A stretch of 64,000 bases of DNA, taken from assembly GCA_016938875.1 (NCBI GenBank), contig JAFGTV010000020.1, forward strand, positions 62,001 through 126,000, written 5' to 3'. Below, piece by piece: positions 41,658-50,355 of the stretch (position 1 is its first letter; every line of letters starts with the position of its first letter). This DNA is from Paracoccaceae bacterium. GTDB taxonomy: Bacteria; Pseudomonadota; Alphaproteobacteria; Rhodobacterales; Rhodobacteraceae. Both the position numbers and the translations under genes were made by a program. The notes beneath the pieces were generated by a model. That model saw only the letters and a program-made list of their open reading frames with translations, searched no databases and was not told the DNA's origin.

Positions 41658-43778
41658 GTGCAGTACAGCCCGATCCGCCCCGAATCCGACTCTGACACGC
41701 CCCGCCAAATGACGCTTCATGGCCTGTTCATGACGCTCATGCGGGGCAAGTGGACAATTCTGGGCATCTCGATAACCGCCGTTGTGCTGACGACCCTATA
41801 TTGCACTTTTCTGGCGGAACCGCGGTACACGGCCCGCGCAACTGTCATGCTGGAAACCCGTGAAGAGCGGATTGTCAGCCTGGATTCCGTCATGTCTGGC
41901 CTTTCGGGAGAGGCGACAGTGGTCAATTCCGAGGCGCAGGTCCTGCGCTCTCGCAGTCTGATCGGCCGCGTGGTTCGACAGCTGAACCTGACCGAAGACC
42001 CAGAATTCAACACCGAATTGCGCCAAAAGGGGCCGGTGGCGCGCGCATTGGCCCGCGTACGGGCCGCGCTGCGGCCTGCACCGCCGTCCCAGCTGACCCC
42101 GGAACAAGCGCAGCGCCAAAGCGTGGAGCGCACCATTGGCCAGGTTCTTTCGCACACAACCGTGACCGTTCTGCCCCAAAGCGTGGTTTTCGAGATCTCC
42201 GCAGAGACCGGCGACCCCCTGAAATCCGCCCGTTTGGCCAACGCGATCGCCGATCGCTACGTGTTGGAGCAGTTGGAGGTCAAGTTCGAGGCGACGGAAA
42301 AGGCGACGGCCTGGCTGTCGGATCGCGTCGCGGACTTGCGCCATGAGTTGGAGCGCAAACAAAGCGAACTAAAGGCCTTTTCGGCCGAAACGGAATTGGT
42401 GAATGCCGATAGCCTGGATGCCTTGACCCGCCAGCAAAAAGAGATCCGCGACCGGATCGCCGATGGCAATGCCACTCTGGTCGTATTTACCAGTCGAAGA
42501 GACGCGTTGCGTCAGAGCGTCACCGATCCCGCCCGCTTCAACGAGCAGGCCGATGATCGCCAGCTTTCGCGTCTTTGGGCACGTCTGGGCTCCGCGCCCT
42601 CTGACCCCCGCCTGCACGAGGTTTTCGCGGACCGTCAGGCCGCAATCCTGTCGGACGCCGCAATGGATGTCGAACGGCTGGAGGGGCAACTGGCCGCACT
42701 GCGCCGATCAGAGCAGGAACTGACCGAGCGCATTCAACAGCAATCCGAGGATCTTGTTCGTCTGGAGCAGCTGGAGCGCGAGGCCGAGGCAAGCAGTCTG
42801 ATCTACGAATATTTCCTGAACCGCCTGAAGGAAACAAGCGTGCAGCAGGGAATCCAGCAGGCCGACAGTCGTGTATTGTCTGCTGCCACGGCGCCCCTCG
42901 CCCCATCGGCCCCCCGCAGCGCGCTGTTGATGACGCTGGCTGGTGTCATGGGAGTTTTGATGGGGGCCGGCTTGGTGGTCCTGCGCGACCGAACGCAGTT
43001 GACGTTCCGCACGCGGCAGGAATTGGAAAACGCGACGGGGCTGCAAGTGTTTGGCCAAATCCCCTGGGTGCGGAGCAAAAAGCGCGCCGATCTTCTGCAC
43101 TATATTAACGACGCGCCGACATCCGCCGCCGCTGAATCGCTGCGCAACCTCAGGACATCAATCCTGATGTCTGGGGGCGCGGCACCCCCGCAGGTCATCA
43201 TGTGCACATCGTCCCTTCCGGGAGAAGGCAAGACCATACAGTCGATCGCGCTGGCAAAGAATTTTGCCTCCTTGGGCAAACGCGTCCTTTTGATCGAAGG
43301 CGACATACGTCGGCGGACGCTCTCAGACTGTTTCGAGCTATCGAGCAAAGGCAGCATTCTTGGCGTTATTACAGGCCAATACTCCCTCGGGGAGGGGGTT
43401 CAGGCCAAAGTAGAGCCGAATTTGGATATATTGCCGGGTGATCAAGGAAACCTCAATCCCGCCGATCTCTTCTCCTCCGCCCAATTCCCGTTACTTTTGG
43501 CTGAGGCCCGCAAACATTACGATGTCATTCTCATCGATACGCCGCCTGTCATGATGGTTCCCGACGCCAGGGTCATCGGTTCGCATGCAGACCTGATCCT
43601 CTATTGCGTGCAATGGGATCATACGCGGCGGCAAACCGTCGCCGAAGGTCTGCACCTGCTGCAAACGGCCCGCCTAAAGGTCGGCGGGCTTGTCCTGTCT
43701 CAAGTCGACAGCCATGGCATGCGGCGATACGGATATGAGGGCGACTATAAGGGCGCAGAGGCCTATCACGCCGCCTGA
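41658..43778 (+). CDS. Wzc-like polysaccharide co-polymerase/tyrosine autokinase
   Basis: Inner-membrane co-polymerase that sets chain length and links to the OPX exporter. The 706-residue product starts with GTG at 41658 after AAAGGC. It has a Wzz domain flanked by two membrane helices (about 35-55 and near 420), a periplasmic coiled coil, and a BY-kinase domain with Walker A SSLPGEGKT (about 518-526), Walker A' LLIEGDIRRR and Walker B VILIDTPP. The tail RRYGYEGDYKGAEAYHAA has four tyrosines, the usual autophosphorylation cluster. It is alone on the plus strand. Confidence 0.93.
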   Translation: MQYSPIRPESDSDTPRQMTLHGLFMTLMRGKWTILGISITAVVLTTLYCTFLAEPRYTARATVMLETREERIVSLDSVMSGLSGEATVVNSEAQVLRSRSLIGRVVRQLNLTEDPEFNTELRQKGPVARALARVRAALRPAPPSQLTPEQAQRQSVERTIGQVLSHTTVTVLPQSVVFEISAETGDPLKSARLANAIADRYVLEQLEVKFEATEKATAWLSDRVADLRHELERKQSELKAFSAETELVNADSLDALTRQQKEIRDRIADGNATLVVFTSRRDALRQSVTDPARFNEQADDRQLSRLWARLGSAPSDPRLHEVFADRQAAILSDAAMDVERLEGQLAALRRSEQELTERIQQQSEDLVRLEQLEREAEASSLIYEYFLNRLKETSVQQGIQQADSRVLSAATAPLAPSAPRSALLMTLAGVMGVLMGAGLVVLRDRTQLTFRTRQELENATGLQVFGQIPWVRSKKRADLLHYINDAPTSAAAESLRNLRTSILMSGGAAPPQVIMCTSSLPGEGKTIQSIALAKNFASLGKRVLLIEGDIRRRTLSDCFELSSKGSILGVITGQYSLGEGVQAKVEPNLDILPGDQGNLNPADLFSSAQFPLLLAEARKHYDVILIDTPPVMMVPDARVIGSHADLILYCVQWDHTRRQTVAEGLHLLQTARLKVGGLVLSQVDSHGMRRYGYEGDYKGAEAYHAA

Positions 43779-43781
43779 TCG

Positions 43782-45296
43782 TCACGCGTCGAAGAGGTCC
43801 GCATATCGCTCTCGAAGTGCGGCCTTCTGGACCTTGCCCATGCTGTTGCGCGGCAATGACTCGCGCACCATGACGCGTTTGGGACGCTTGAACGCTGCCA
43901 GCTGGGCTGCTGCTGTGGACATCAGCGTTGCTGGATCAAGCGTCGCATCCCGTGTCAGGACGACAATGGCCACGACACCTTCGCCGAAATCGGGATGCGG
44001 CACCCCAATGACTGCGCTTTCCGCGACCCCTGGCAGCGCGTCGAGACACTGTTCCACCTCTTTGGGATAGACATTAAAGCCGCCGGTGATGATCAAATCC
44101 TTTGCGCGCCCAACGATGGTGACATATCCGTCGGCGGCCATTCGACCCAAGTCGCCAGTTATGAAAAAACCGTCTTCGCGCAGTTCTTCACGGGTTTTTT
44201 CTGGCATCTGCCAATAGCCGCTGAACACATTGGGTCCACGAACCTCGATCACGCCGATCTCGCCCGGGGCGACCTCTTGGCCGGTTTCGGGGTCCATGAT
44301 CCGCAACTCCACCCCAGGAAGCGGAAGACCAACGGTGCCTGCCCGTCGTTCGCCGGCAACCGGGTTCGATGTGTTCATGTTGGTTTCCGTCATGCCATAA
44401 CGTTCGAGGATCCGGTGTCCGGTGCGTGCCTCGAAGGCAAGATGGGTCTCTTCCAACAGCGGCGCGCTTCCAGACACGAACAGGCGCATGTGCGCCGCAG
44501 CATTGCGATCAAACCGCGGGTTTGCCAACAGCCGGGTATAAAAGGTCGGCACCCCCATCATGCTGGTTGCGCGCGGCATCCAGTCGATCACCTCATCGGC
44601 ATCGAACTTGGGGAGGAAGATCATCGGCGCCCCGGCCAAGAGAGCGATATGCGTCGCGACGAACAGGCCGTGGGTGTGAAAAATCGGTAACGCGTGCAGC
44701 AGAACGTCCTCTGCGGTGAACTGCCAAAGTTCGGTCAAAGCCTGAGCGTTCGACAAGAGGTTTTCATGGCTGAGCATAGCCCCTTTCGAGCGGCCCGTAG
44801 TGCCCGAGGTATACAGGAATGCCGCCAGATCATCCGGGCCACGCCCAACATTTTCAAAGCCGTCAGACCGGTCGCGGGCATGATCGGCAAAATCACCTGT
44901 CCCATCCGCGTTCAACGCCATCAACCGTGCGCCAAGCCGTGCCGAAATCGGCTTAAGATCGGCCTGTCGGGCGCCATCGCACAGCATCAGACGCGCGCCT
45001 GAGTTTTCCAGGAAATAGCTGGCCTCGTGGGGCGTGTAGGCCGTGTTGAGAGGCAAGAAGATGACGCCTGCCCGCAGGCATGCCACATAGACCGCCAGCA
45101 TGTGGGGGGATTTTTCCAACTGCACGGCAAGCCGGTCACCAGGCGAAAGTCCCAGATCGGTCAGGGCATGGGCGTAGCGCGACGTTTCAGCCAGGAACTC
45201 CGCATACCCAATCGCGCCACCCCCAGGCAACAGAAGGAACGGCTCTGAGCGACCTTGATGGCGGGCGAAAAGGGCGTCGAAAAGATGGTTCGGCAT
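43782..45296 (-). CDS. matB: Malonyl-CoA synthetase, MatB-like acyl-CoA ligase
   Basis: ATP-dependent ligase that converts malonate and CoA to malonyl-CoA. The 504-residue product has the adenylation motif AFLYTSGTTGRSKGAMLSHE, the RILERYGMTETNMNTSNPV box typical of malonyl-CoA synthetases, DLIITGGFNVYPKEVEQ, and the C-terminal catalytic-lysine segment PRNSMGKVQKAALRE. ATG at 45296 gives the expected start. No malonate transporter or decarboxylase is next to it. It lies between the polysaccharide and flagellar blocks with no clear tie to either; other acyl substrates are possible. Confidence 0.85.
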   Translation of the reverse strand: MPNHLFDALFARHQGRSEPFLLLPGGGAIGYAEFLAETSRYAHALTDLGLSPGDRLAVQLEKSPHMLAVYVACLRAGVIFLPLNTAYTPHEASYFLENSGARLMLCDGARQADLKPISARLGARLMALNADGTGDFADHARDRSDGFENVGRGPDDLAAFLYTSGTTGRSKGAMLSHENLLSNAQALTELWQFTAEDVLLHALPIFHTHGLFVATHIALLAGAPMIFLPKFDADEVIDWMPRATSMMGVPTFYTRLLANPRFDRNAAAHMRLFVSGSAPLLEETHLAFEARTGHRILERYGMTETNMNTSNPVAGERRAGTVGLPLPGVELRIMDPETGQEVAPGEIGVIEVRGPNVFSGYWQMPEKTREELREDGFFITGDLGRMAADGYVTIVGRAKDLIITGGFNVYPKEVEQCLDALPGVAESAVIGVPHPDFGEGVVAIVVLTRDATLDPATLMSTAAAQLAAFKRPKRVMVRESLPRNSMGKVQKAALRERYADLFDA

Positions 45297-45356
45297 TGGC
45301 GGGCTCCGGCATCTGACGCTCTTTGCGTAGCGCAGCCGGAAAGACGACACCAGACT

Positions 45357-46460
45357 TTAGCGCACCACGAATTCCGCATGCAGCGCGCCGGCGGCCTTTA
45401 TGCTCTTGAGGATATCGATCATGTCGCGCGGCGCGACGCCCAGCGCATTCAGGCCCGCCACCACCTCGGATAGCGAGGTGCCCTCGTCGATCTCGGCCAG
45501 ACCAATACCCGGCTCTTCCTGCAGTTCGGCGGTGGTACGGGGAATGACGACGGTTCGTCCCTCGGCAAACGGGTTGGGTTGAATGACCATGGGTTCTTCC
45601 TTGATGCGCAGGGTCAGGTTCCCCTGAGACACCGCGACGCGGGAAATCCGCACATCCTCGCCCATCACGATCGTGCCGGAACGCTGATCGACCACGACGC
45701 GGGCCTTTCGCTGTGGCTCGACGGTAATGTTCTCAACCCGCTGAAGCGCGTGCGCAGGAGACGGCGCGCGGGTAGCCGTGATGTCGAGCACCACGGTACC
45801 GGCGTCCAGCATACGCGCCACCCCGCGGCCGTAGCTGTTGTTGATCGCGGCCTCGATCCGCCCGGCGGTGGTAAAATCCGGGCTGCGCAGGGCCAGACGC
45901 AGGGCCGTCAAGGCACTGAAATCAAATTCAATTTCACGCTCTACCCGGGCACCAGATGGAATCGAGCCCGAGGTGGGAACCCCCTCGGTTACCTGGGCGC
46001 CATCGCCCTGGACCGTGGCACCGCCCGCAATGACCGTACCTTGGGCGACGGCGTAGATCTGCCCATCGGCGGCGTTCAGGGGTGTCATGACCAGCGTGCC
46101 GCCAAGCAGGCTCTTGGCATCCCCAATGGCTGACACCGTGATGTCGATCTGGGAACCGGCGCGGGAAAACGGCGGCAGCGTTGCCGTGACGAAAACGGCC
46201 GCGACATTCTTGGGGCGGAACTGTTCGCCGGTGACGTTAACCCCAAGCCGTTCGAGGATGTTCGACATGATTTCCTCGGTAAAGGGGGCGTTGCGGATGC
46301 CATCCCCTGTACCGTTCAGCCCCACGACCAGACCGTAGCCGACCAGGTCGTTGCCTCGCACGCCGTCGAATTCCACCAGGTCCTTGATGCGGATCGGGGT
46401 GGCGATGGCGGGCGAGCCAAGACAAATCGCCAAGACGATGAAAAGCATACGACGTATCAT
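45357..46460 (-). CDS. flgI: Flagellar P-ring protein FlgI
   Basis: Forms the peptidoglycan-level P ring. The 367-residue product has a signal peptide (about 1-20) and strong FlgI signatures: RIKDLVEFDGVRGNDLVGYG then LVVGLNGTGDG, and SRVAVSQGNLTLRIKEE, finishing with SLSEVVAGLNALGVAPRDMI and DILKSIKAAGALHAE. It overlaps flgL by 4 bases as the last gene of the motB/flgE-flgI run. Its chaperone flgA is in the flgB operon, 32 kb away. Confidence 0.97.
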   Translation of the reverse strand: MIRRMLFIVLAICLGSPAIATPIRIKDLVEFDGVRGNDLVGYGLVVGLNGTGDGIRNAPFTEEIMSNILERLGVNVTGEQFRPKNVAAVFVTATLPPFSRAGSQIDITVSAIGDAKSLLGGTLVMTPLNAADGQIYAVAQGTVIAGGATVQGDGAQVTEGVPTSGSIPSGARVEREIEFDFSALTALRLALRSPDFTTAGRIEAAINNSYGRGVARMLDAGTVVLDITATRAPSPAHALQRVENITVEPQRKARVVVDQRSGTIVMGEDVRISRVAVSQGNLTLRIKEEPMVIQPNPFAEGRTVVIPRTTAELQEEPGIGLAEIDEGTSLSEVVAGLNALGVAPRDMIDILKSIKAAGALHAEFVVR

Positions 46461-47470
46461 GTCAGGTAGTTCGCCAGGCTAAGGCGCGAAAGCCGCGCGG
46501 TGACGGTGTAAAGCGTTTCAAGTTGCGTCTGGACCGCCTCGATCTCGGTGGCGGTTTCATAGGGATCGACGGCAAGGATGTCCGCCTGCGCGAGTTCCAA
46601 CAGCCCGCGATGGGCCGCGTTTTGGGCTTGAATCGTCTCGATATGGGCCTGGGTTGTGCCGATATCGGCCCGCAGGGCCGTCAGGGGCGCCTCGGCGGTC
46701 AACAACCCCTCGCCCGCGCGCCGCGCGAGCGCCGCGCGGGCTGCGGTATCCCCGTTCAGGGTGCCCGGATCCGCCAAAAGTGCGCCAGCGACCAGCGCCT
46801 TTAGCATGCCACGCACCGCCGGATCAGAGGCCTTTACATCAAGGGTCAGGCTCTGCCCCTCTGCCAGTCGAACAGGGCCAGCGGGCAAATCCGACCCCTG
46901 GTAGGCAAGCGCATCGAAACCGCCACCGGGGGTGTCGAACCAAGTATCAAGCACATCCATGATATCACTTGCGGTGCCAAGCCCGGCCACCTGCGTCGTG
47001 ACGGTCGACAGGATCGTGGCCCCATCGAGCAGCGCGGCGCCATCGGTCTCCGCACCGGCAAAAAGCGCGCGCCCAGCCACCCGCGTGTTAAGCGCCGAAA
47101 CCGCCCCCTCCAGCCGTTCCCGCGTTTCATTCCCCACCGCAGACAACATACGCCCATCGGGCATCGAGGCGGCCTGGACCAGGCTGCTGCCCAGGGTCTG
47201 GGCCGCGTCGGTCAACTGTCCCAAGGCGGTCTGCATCGCGTCAGTGGTAAGCGCGGCCTCGGCGCCCGCCAGATCGTAGGCGTCCATCACCGCCAGGCTA
47301 CGCGCAATGGCTGCGAGCGGGCGGAAATCGCCACGTACGCGCGCGGCAGGGTCAGCCGTCTGGCCGCTGGCCAGTTCCGAACTGAGCCGGGTCAAGCGCG
47401 CCTTGATTTCCGCGTTCTGGCTGCGCAGGGCAAAGCCGCGGGACAGATCACCGATCGAGATAAAGGACAT
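46457..47470 (-). CDS. flgL: Flagellar hook-filament junction protein FlgL
   Basis: Second junction protein between hook and filament. The 337-residue product has a flagellin-like N-terminus (LRSQNAEIKARLTRLSSELASGQ) and C-terminus (ATEIEAVQTQLETLYTVTAR then LSRLSLANYL). It sits directly after flgK (3 bases) and overlaps flgI. The flgN-like chaperone at 5236 should serve it and FlgK. Confidence 0.9.
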   Translation of the reverse strand: MSFISIGDLSRGFALRSQNAEIKARLTRLSSELASGQTADPAARVRGDFRPLAAIARSLAVMDAYDLAGAEAALTTDAMQTALGQLTDAAQTLGSSLVQAASMPDGRMLSAVGNETRERLEGAVSALNTRVAGRALFAGAETDGAALLDGATILSTVTTQVAGLGTASDIMDVLDTWFDTPGGGFDALAYQGSDLPAGPVRLAEGQSLTLDVKASDPAVRGMLKALVAGALLADPGTLNGDTAARAALARRAGEGLLTAEAPLTALRADIGTTQAHIETIQAQNAAHRGLLELAQADILAVDPYETATEIEAVQTQLETLYTVTARLSRLSLANYLT

Positions 47471-47473
47471 CGC

Positions 47474-48931
47474 TCAGATCCCCAACAAGGTCTGGATCAT
47501 GTCGCCCGCAGTTTGGACGACCTTTGCATTGGCCGCATAGGCGCGCTCCAGCAGCATAAGATCCTGAAGTTCGGCATCGGTATCGACACCACCGCCAAGC
47601 TCTGCCTCGCGCAGGGCAGATGTGCGGGCGGCGGCAAACCCCTGCTCCTGCTCAGCACGCTGGGCTGCGACCGACTGGCGTGAGACCGTTTCTGACGCCA
47701 GGTCCAGGGCCGAGAGCGCCTGGCCAGCAAACGCCCCCGAGGCCACGATATGGCCGCCCGATAAAACATCCGCATAGGCGTTCAACAGGGTCGAGGCGCC
47801 AACGGGCCCCGCGCTTGCCGCCCCCAGGCCGCTGCGCAGATGCCACAACGCGCCGCCCTGATCCGGATCGGCCGCCGCGTTGACTGCAAGCCGGGCGGAA
47901 AGGCCGCTTTCCTGTGCGGGATCCAATACTGCGCCCTGATCGGTGAAAAGCCCCGGCGCCCCGGACGCAAGGGTAGGATCGAGGCCCGGTGCGGCAAAGC
48001 GATCGATCAGGTCGCGCGCCAGGGCATCCAGGTCGGATTGCGCGCCGGTCGCAAGGCTATCGCGCTGGTCAAACAAGGCAGCGAGCTGACCACCGCCCAT
48101 GGGTGCATAGGCGCCCGTAACGCGCACCGTCTGGCCATTCAGGGTCAGTCCAGACAGGGCGCCACTGTCCGCAGTCATCTCGGGCACGATCAATCCGGCG
48201 GGCTGAAAGCCGAATTCCGCAGGCGGGCCATCCAAGAGCGTCGCACCGGATTCGGTGTATAGCGCGATCATCCCGTGGTCGCGCGGCACCTCGCGCAGCG
48301 GAACGAGCTCTGCCAGGCGGTCCACCTGGACCTGGCGTTGATCCATCAGGGCGTTGGCATCATTTCCGCTGCCGGTATAGAGCCGAATTTGGCCATTCAG
48401 ATCGGCAATCCGCGCCAATGTGTCGTTAAGCGTGGCAACATCGGCTGCGATGGCGGCCTCGGCGTCCATCCGCATGGATTGAATGTCATCCGAGGCCCCC
48501 GCAATGCTGCCCGCGACCGCCTGGGCCGCGCCCAGCACATCTGCCAGGCGGGTGTTGTCGTCGGGCCGACTGGCCGCCGCAACAAAGGCCGATTCCAGTG
48601 CCGCGATGCGCCCGGAAATCGAATCCGCGCCATCCGGGGTACCCAAGGCCGCCTCGATCCGGGCCAAGGCATCGGCCCGGGTCTGGGCCTGGCCGGTTTC
48701 GGCCTGGGAAAGGCGACGGTCCGAGATCACGACCATGTCTATATCCCGGCGCACCCCGTCGACGCGCACCCCGGCCCCCTGCCCGTTCAGCGACGCGGCA
48801 GAGGTTTCCAGGACGCGGCGGCCATACCCCTCTGTCAGGGCATTCGAGATGTTCGAGGACACCACCTGGGCACCACGCGACGCGGCGGTCAGGCCGGACA
48901 GGGCGTTGGACAATGTCGCGCTCAGGCTCAT
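47474..48931 (-). CDS. flgK: Flagellar hook-filament junction protein FlgK
   Basis: First hook-filament junction protein. The 485-residue product begins with ATLSNALSGLTAASRGAQVV and SSNISNALTEGYGRRVLET, typical of the FlgK N-terminus, and ends with LQDLMLLERAYAANAKVVQT and ADGDMIQTLLGI-type tail. It follows flgE by 35 bases with a good ribosome site and is coupled closely to flgL. Confidence 0.94.
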   Translation of the reverse strand: MSLSATLSNALSGLTAASRGAQVVSSNISNALTEGYGRRVLETSAASLNGQGAGVRVDGVRRDIDMVVISDRRLSQAETGQAQTRADALARIEAALGTPDGADSISGRIAALESAFVAAASRPDDNTRLADVLGAAQAVAGSIAGASDDIQSMRMDAEAAIAADVATLNDTLARIADLNGQIRLYTGSGNDANALMDQRQVQVDRLAELVPLREVPRDHGMIALYTESGATLLDGPPAEFGFQPAGLIVPEMTADSGALSGLTLNGQTVRVTGAYAPMGGGQLAALFDQRDSLATGAQSDLDALARDLIDRFAAPGLDPTLASGAPGLFTDQGAVLDPAQESGLSARLAVNAAADPDQGGALWHLRSGLGAASAGPVGASTLLNAYADVLSGGHIVASGAFAGQALSALDLASETVSRQSVAAQRAEQEQGFAAARTSALREAELGGGVDTDAELQDLMLLERAYAANAKVVQTAGDMIQTLLGI

Positions 48932-48966
48932 CTCTCACCTCTCTTTCACGCGGCCGCCGGGGCGGA

Positions 48967-50268
48967 TCAGCGTTTGATATTCGTGGTCTCCTGCAGCATC
49001 TCGTCCACGGTCTGGATCACCTTGGCGTTCGAGGAATAGGCCCGCTGGGTCTGGATCAGGTGGGTCAGTTCGGCCGCAACATCGGTGGCGGATTCCTCTC
49101 GGGCATAGCTCACAACCTCGCCCGTCGGGCCGTCACCGGCGTCCCACATGAAGAAAGGTCCGCTGTCCGCAGAGACCTGATAGGCTTGGTTGTTCAGCGA
49201 GATCAGGCCGTTCGGGTTGGGCACATCGACCAGGGGGATCTGGTAGATCGTCCGGGTAAACCCGATGTCATAGATTGCATTGACCAGGCCGTTGGCATCC
49301 ACCTCGACCGAGACGAGGTTGCCCACGGGCGAGCCGTTCTTGGTGATCGAGGTCGGCGCGAAACTGTCGGACAGCTGGGTCAGCCCGCCCGGGTCGCCCA
49401 AGCCACCGATACCCAAATCAATCGGCCCCCCTGCCACACTCATCGTCAGGTTTCCGGTGGCTGCGTCATAGGCGCCGCCTGAAATGGTCGTAACTGATGC
49501 AAGTGTGCCGCCATTGGCGCGGCTGTCATCGAATGTCAGCGTATACTCACCGACAATCGCGCCGCTGGATGCGGAATCGCGGATTACCATGGTCCATTCG
49601 TTGCTGGAACCGGTCGCCGGTACCGTTGGGGTAAAACTGACCGACAAGGTCTCGGACGTGCCCAAATTGCCGAAATACTCGATCGACAGGTCCAGCGAGT
49701 CGCCGCTGCCATCAAAGTTTGTTTCGGTCGCCGGCAGGTTCAGCCCCAGCGCGACATTGGTCGTCGGATCGCCGGAAAACTGGTTGAGATTGACCGTGAC
49801 GGGTTCCAGCCCGTCGATCGTGTCGCGGGGATAGGTGGGCACGGTGCCGTCGGTATTGGCCGGCCACCCCATCAGCACCAGGCCGGTATCGGTGCGCAGG
49901 ATCCCGTCTGCGTCGGGGCGGAATGACCCAGTCGTCGTCAGCATCATCGGCAATTCGTCGCCAGACTGGCTGTTCACCGATACGATGTCGGTGACGGGCA
50001 GCATCCCACGCCCCCCCACCGCGATGTCGGTGGAATTGCTGGTCGAAATCAGCGGCCCGCGTTCGTCGATCAGCCGACTGGTGGTCGAGCGCACCCCCCC
50101 GGCGGAATAACTGCCAGAGCCATTGATCACCATGGAATGGAAATCGGCATCTGCCCGCTTATAGCCATAGGTCGAGGAATTCGCGATATTGTCAGAGATC
50201 GTCGCAAGGCGGGTGGCATTGGCGTTAAGCCCCGCCACACCTGCGTTGAGCGAAGAAGAAATTGTCAT
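48967..50268 (-). CDS. flgE: Flagellar hook protein FlgE
   Basis: Main hook subunit. The 433-residue product starts SLNAGVAGLNANATRLATIS and DNIANSSTYGYKRADADFHS, has the RGMLPVTDIVS and FRPDADGILRTDTGLVLMGW central boxes, and ends in AAELTHLIQTQRAYSSNAKV, the family C-terminus. ATG at 50268 was chosen by alignment to that start. A CtrA-like box lies 58 bases upstream. FlgD and FliK, which build and measure the hook, are at the other end of the cluster. Confidence 0.95.
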   Translation of the reverse strand: MTISSSLNAGVAGLNANATRLATISDNIANSSTYGYKRADADFHSMVINGSGSYSAGGVRSTTSRLIDERGPLISTSNSTDIAVGGRGMLPVTDIVSVNSQSGDELPMMLTTTGSFRPDADGILRTDTGLVLMGWPANTDGTVPTYPRDTIDGLEPVTVNLNQFSGDPTTNVALGLNLPATETNFDGSGDSLDLSIEYFGNLGTSETLSVSFTPTVPATGSSNEWTMVIRDSASSGAIVGEYTLTFDDSRANGGTLASVTTISGGAYDAATGNLTMSVAGGPIDLGIGGLGDPGGLTQLSDSFAPTSITKNGSPVGNLVSVEVDANGLVNAIYDIGFTRTIYQIPLVDVPNPNGLISLNNQAYQVSADSGPFFMWDAGDGPTGEVVSYAREESATDVAAELTHLIQTQRAYSSNAKVIQTVDEMLQETTNIKR

Positions 50269-50325
50269 GGGGAGCGCCTTTCTGCTGCTTGGTCCCTTGG
50301 CTATCGCAGCGTTACAGACCGGCAC

Positions 50326-50340
50326 TTAACAGCCGCCTAA
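50326..50340 (-). promoter_or_regulatory. CtrA-like box upstream of flgE
   Basis: TTAA-N7-CTAA (on the minus strand TTAG-N7-TTAA), 7 of 8 consensus positions, sits in the 87-base gap between motB and flgE. It suggests that flgE-flgK-flgL-flgI have their own CtrA-controlled promoter separate from motB. Confidence 0.5.
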
Positions 50341-50355
50341 CATCTAAAATGCCAT

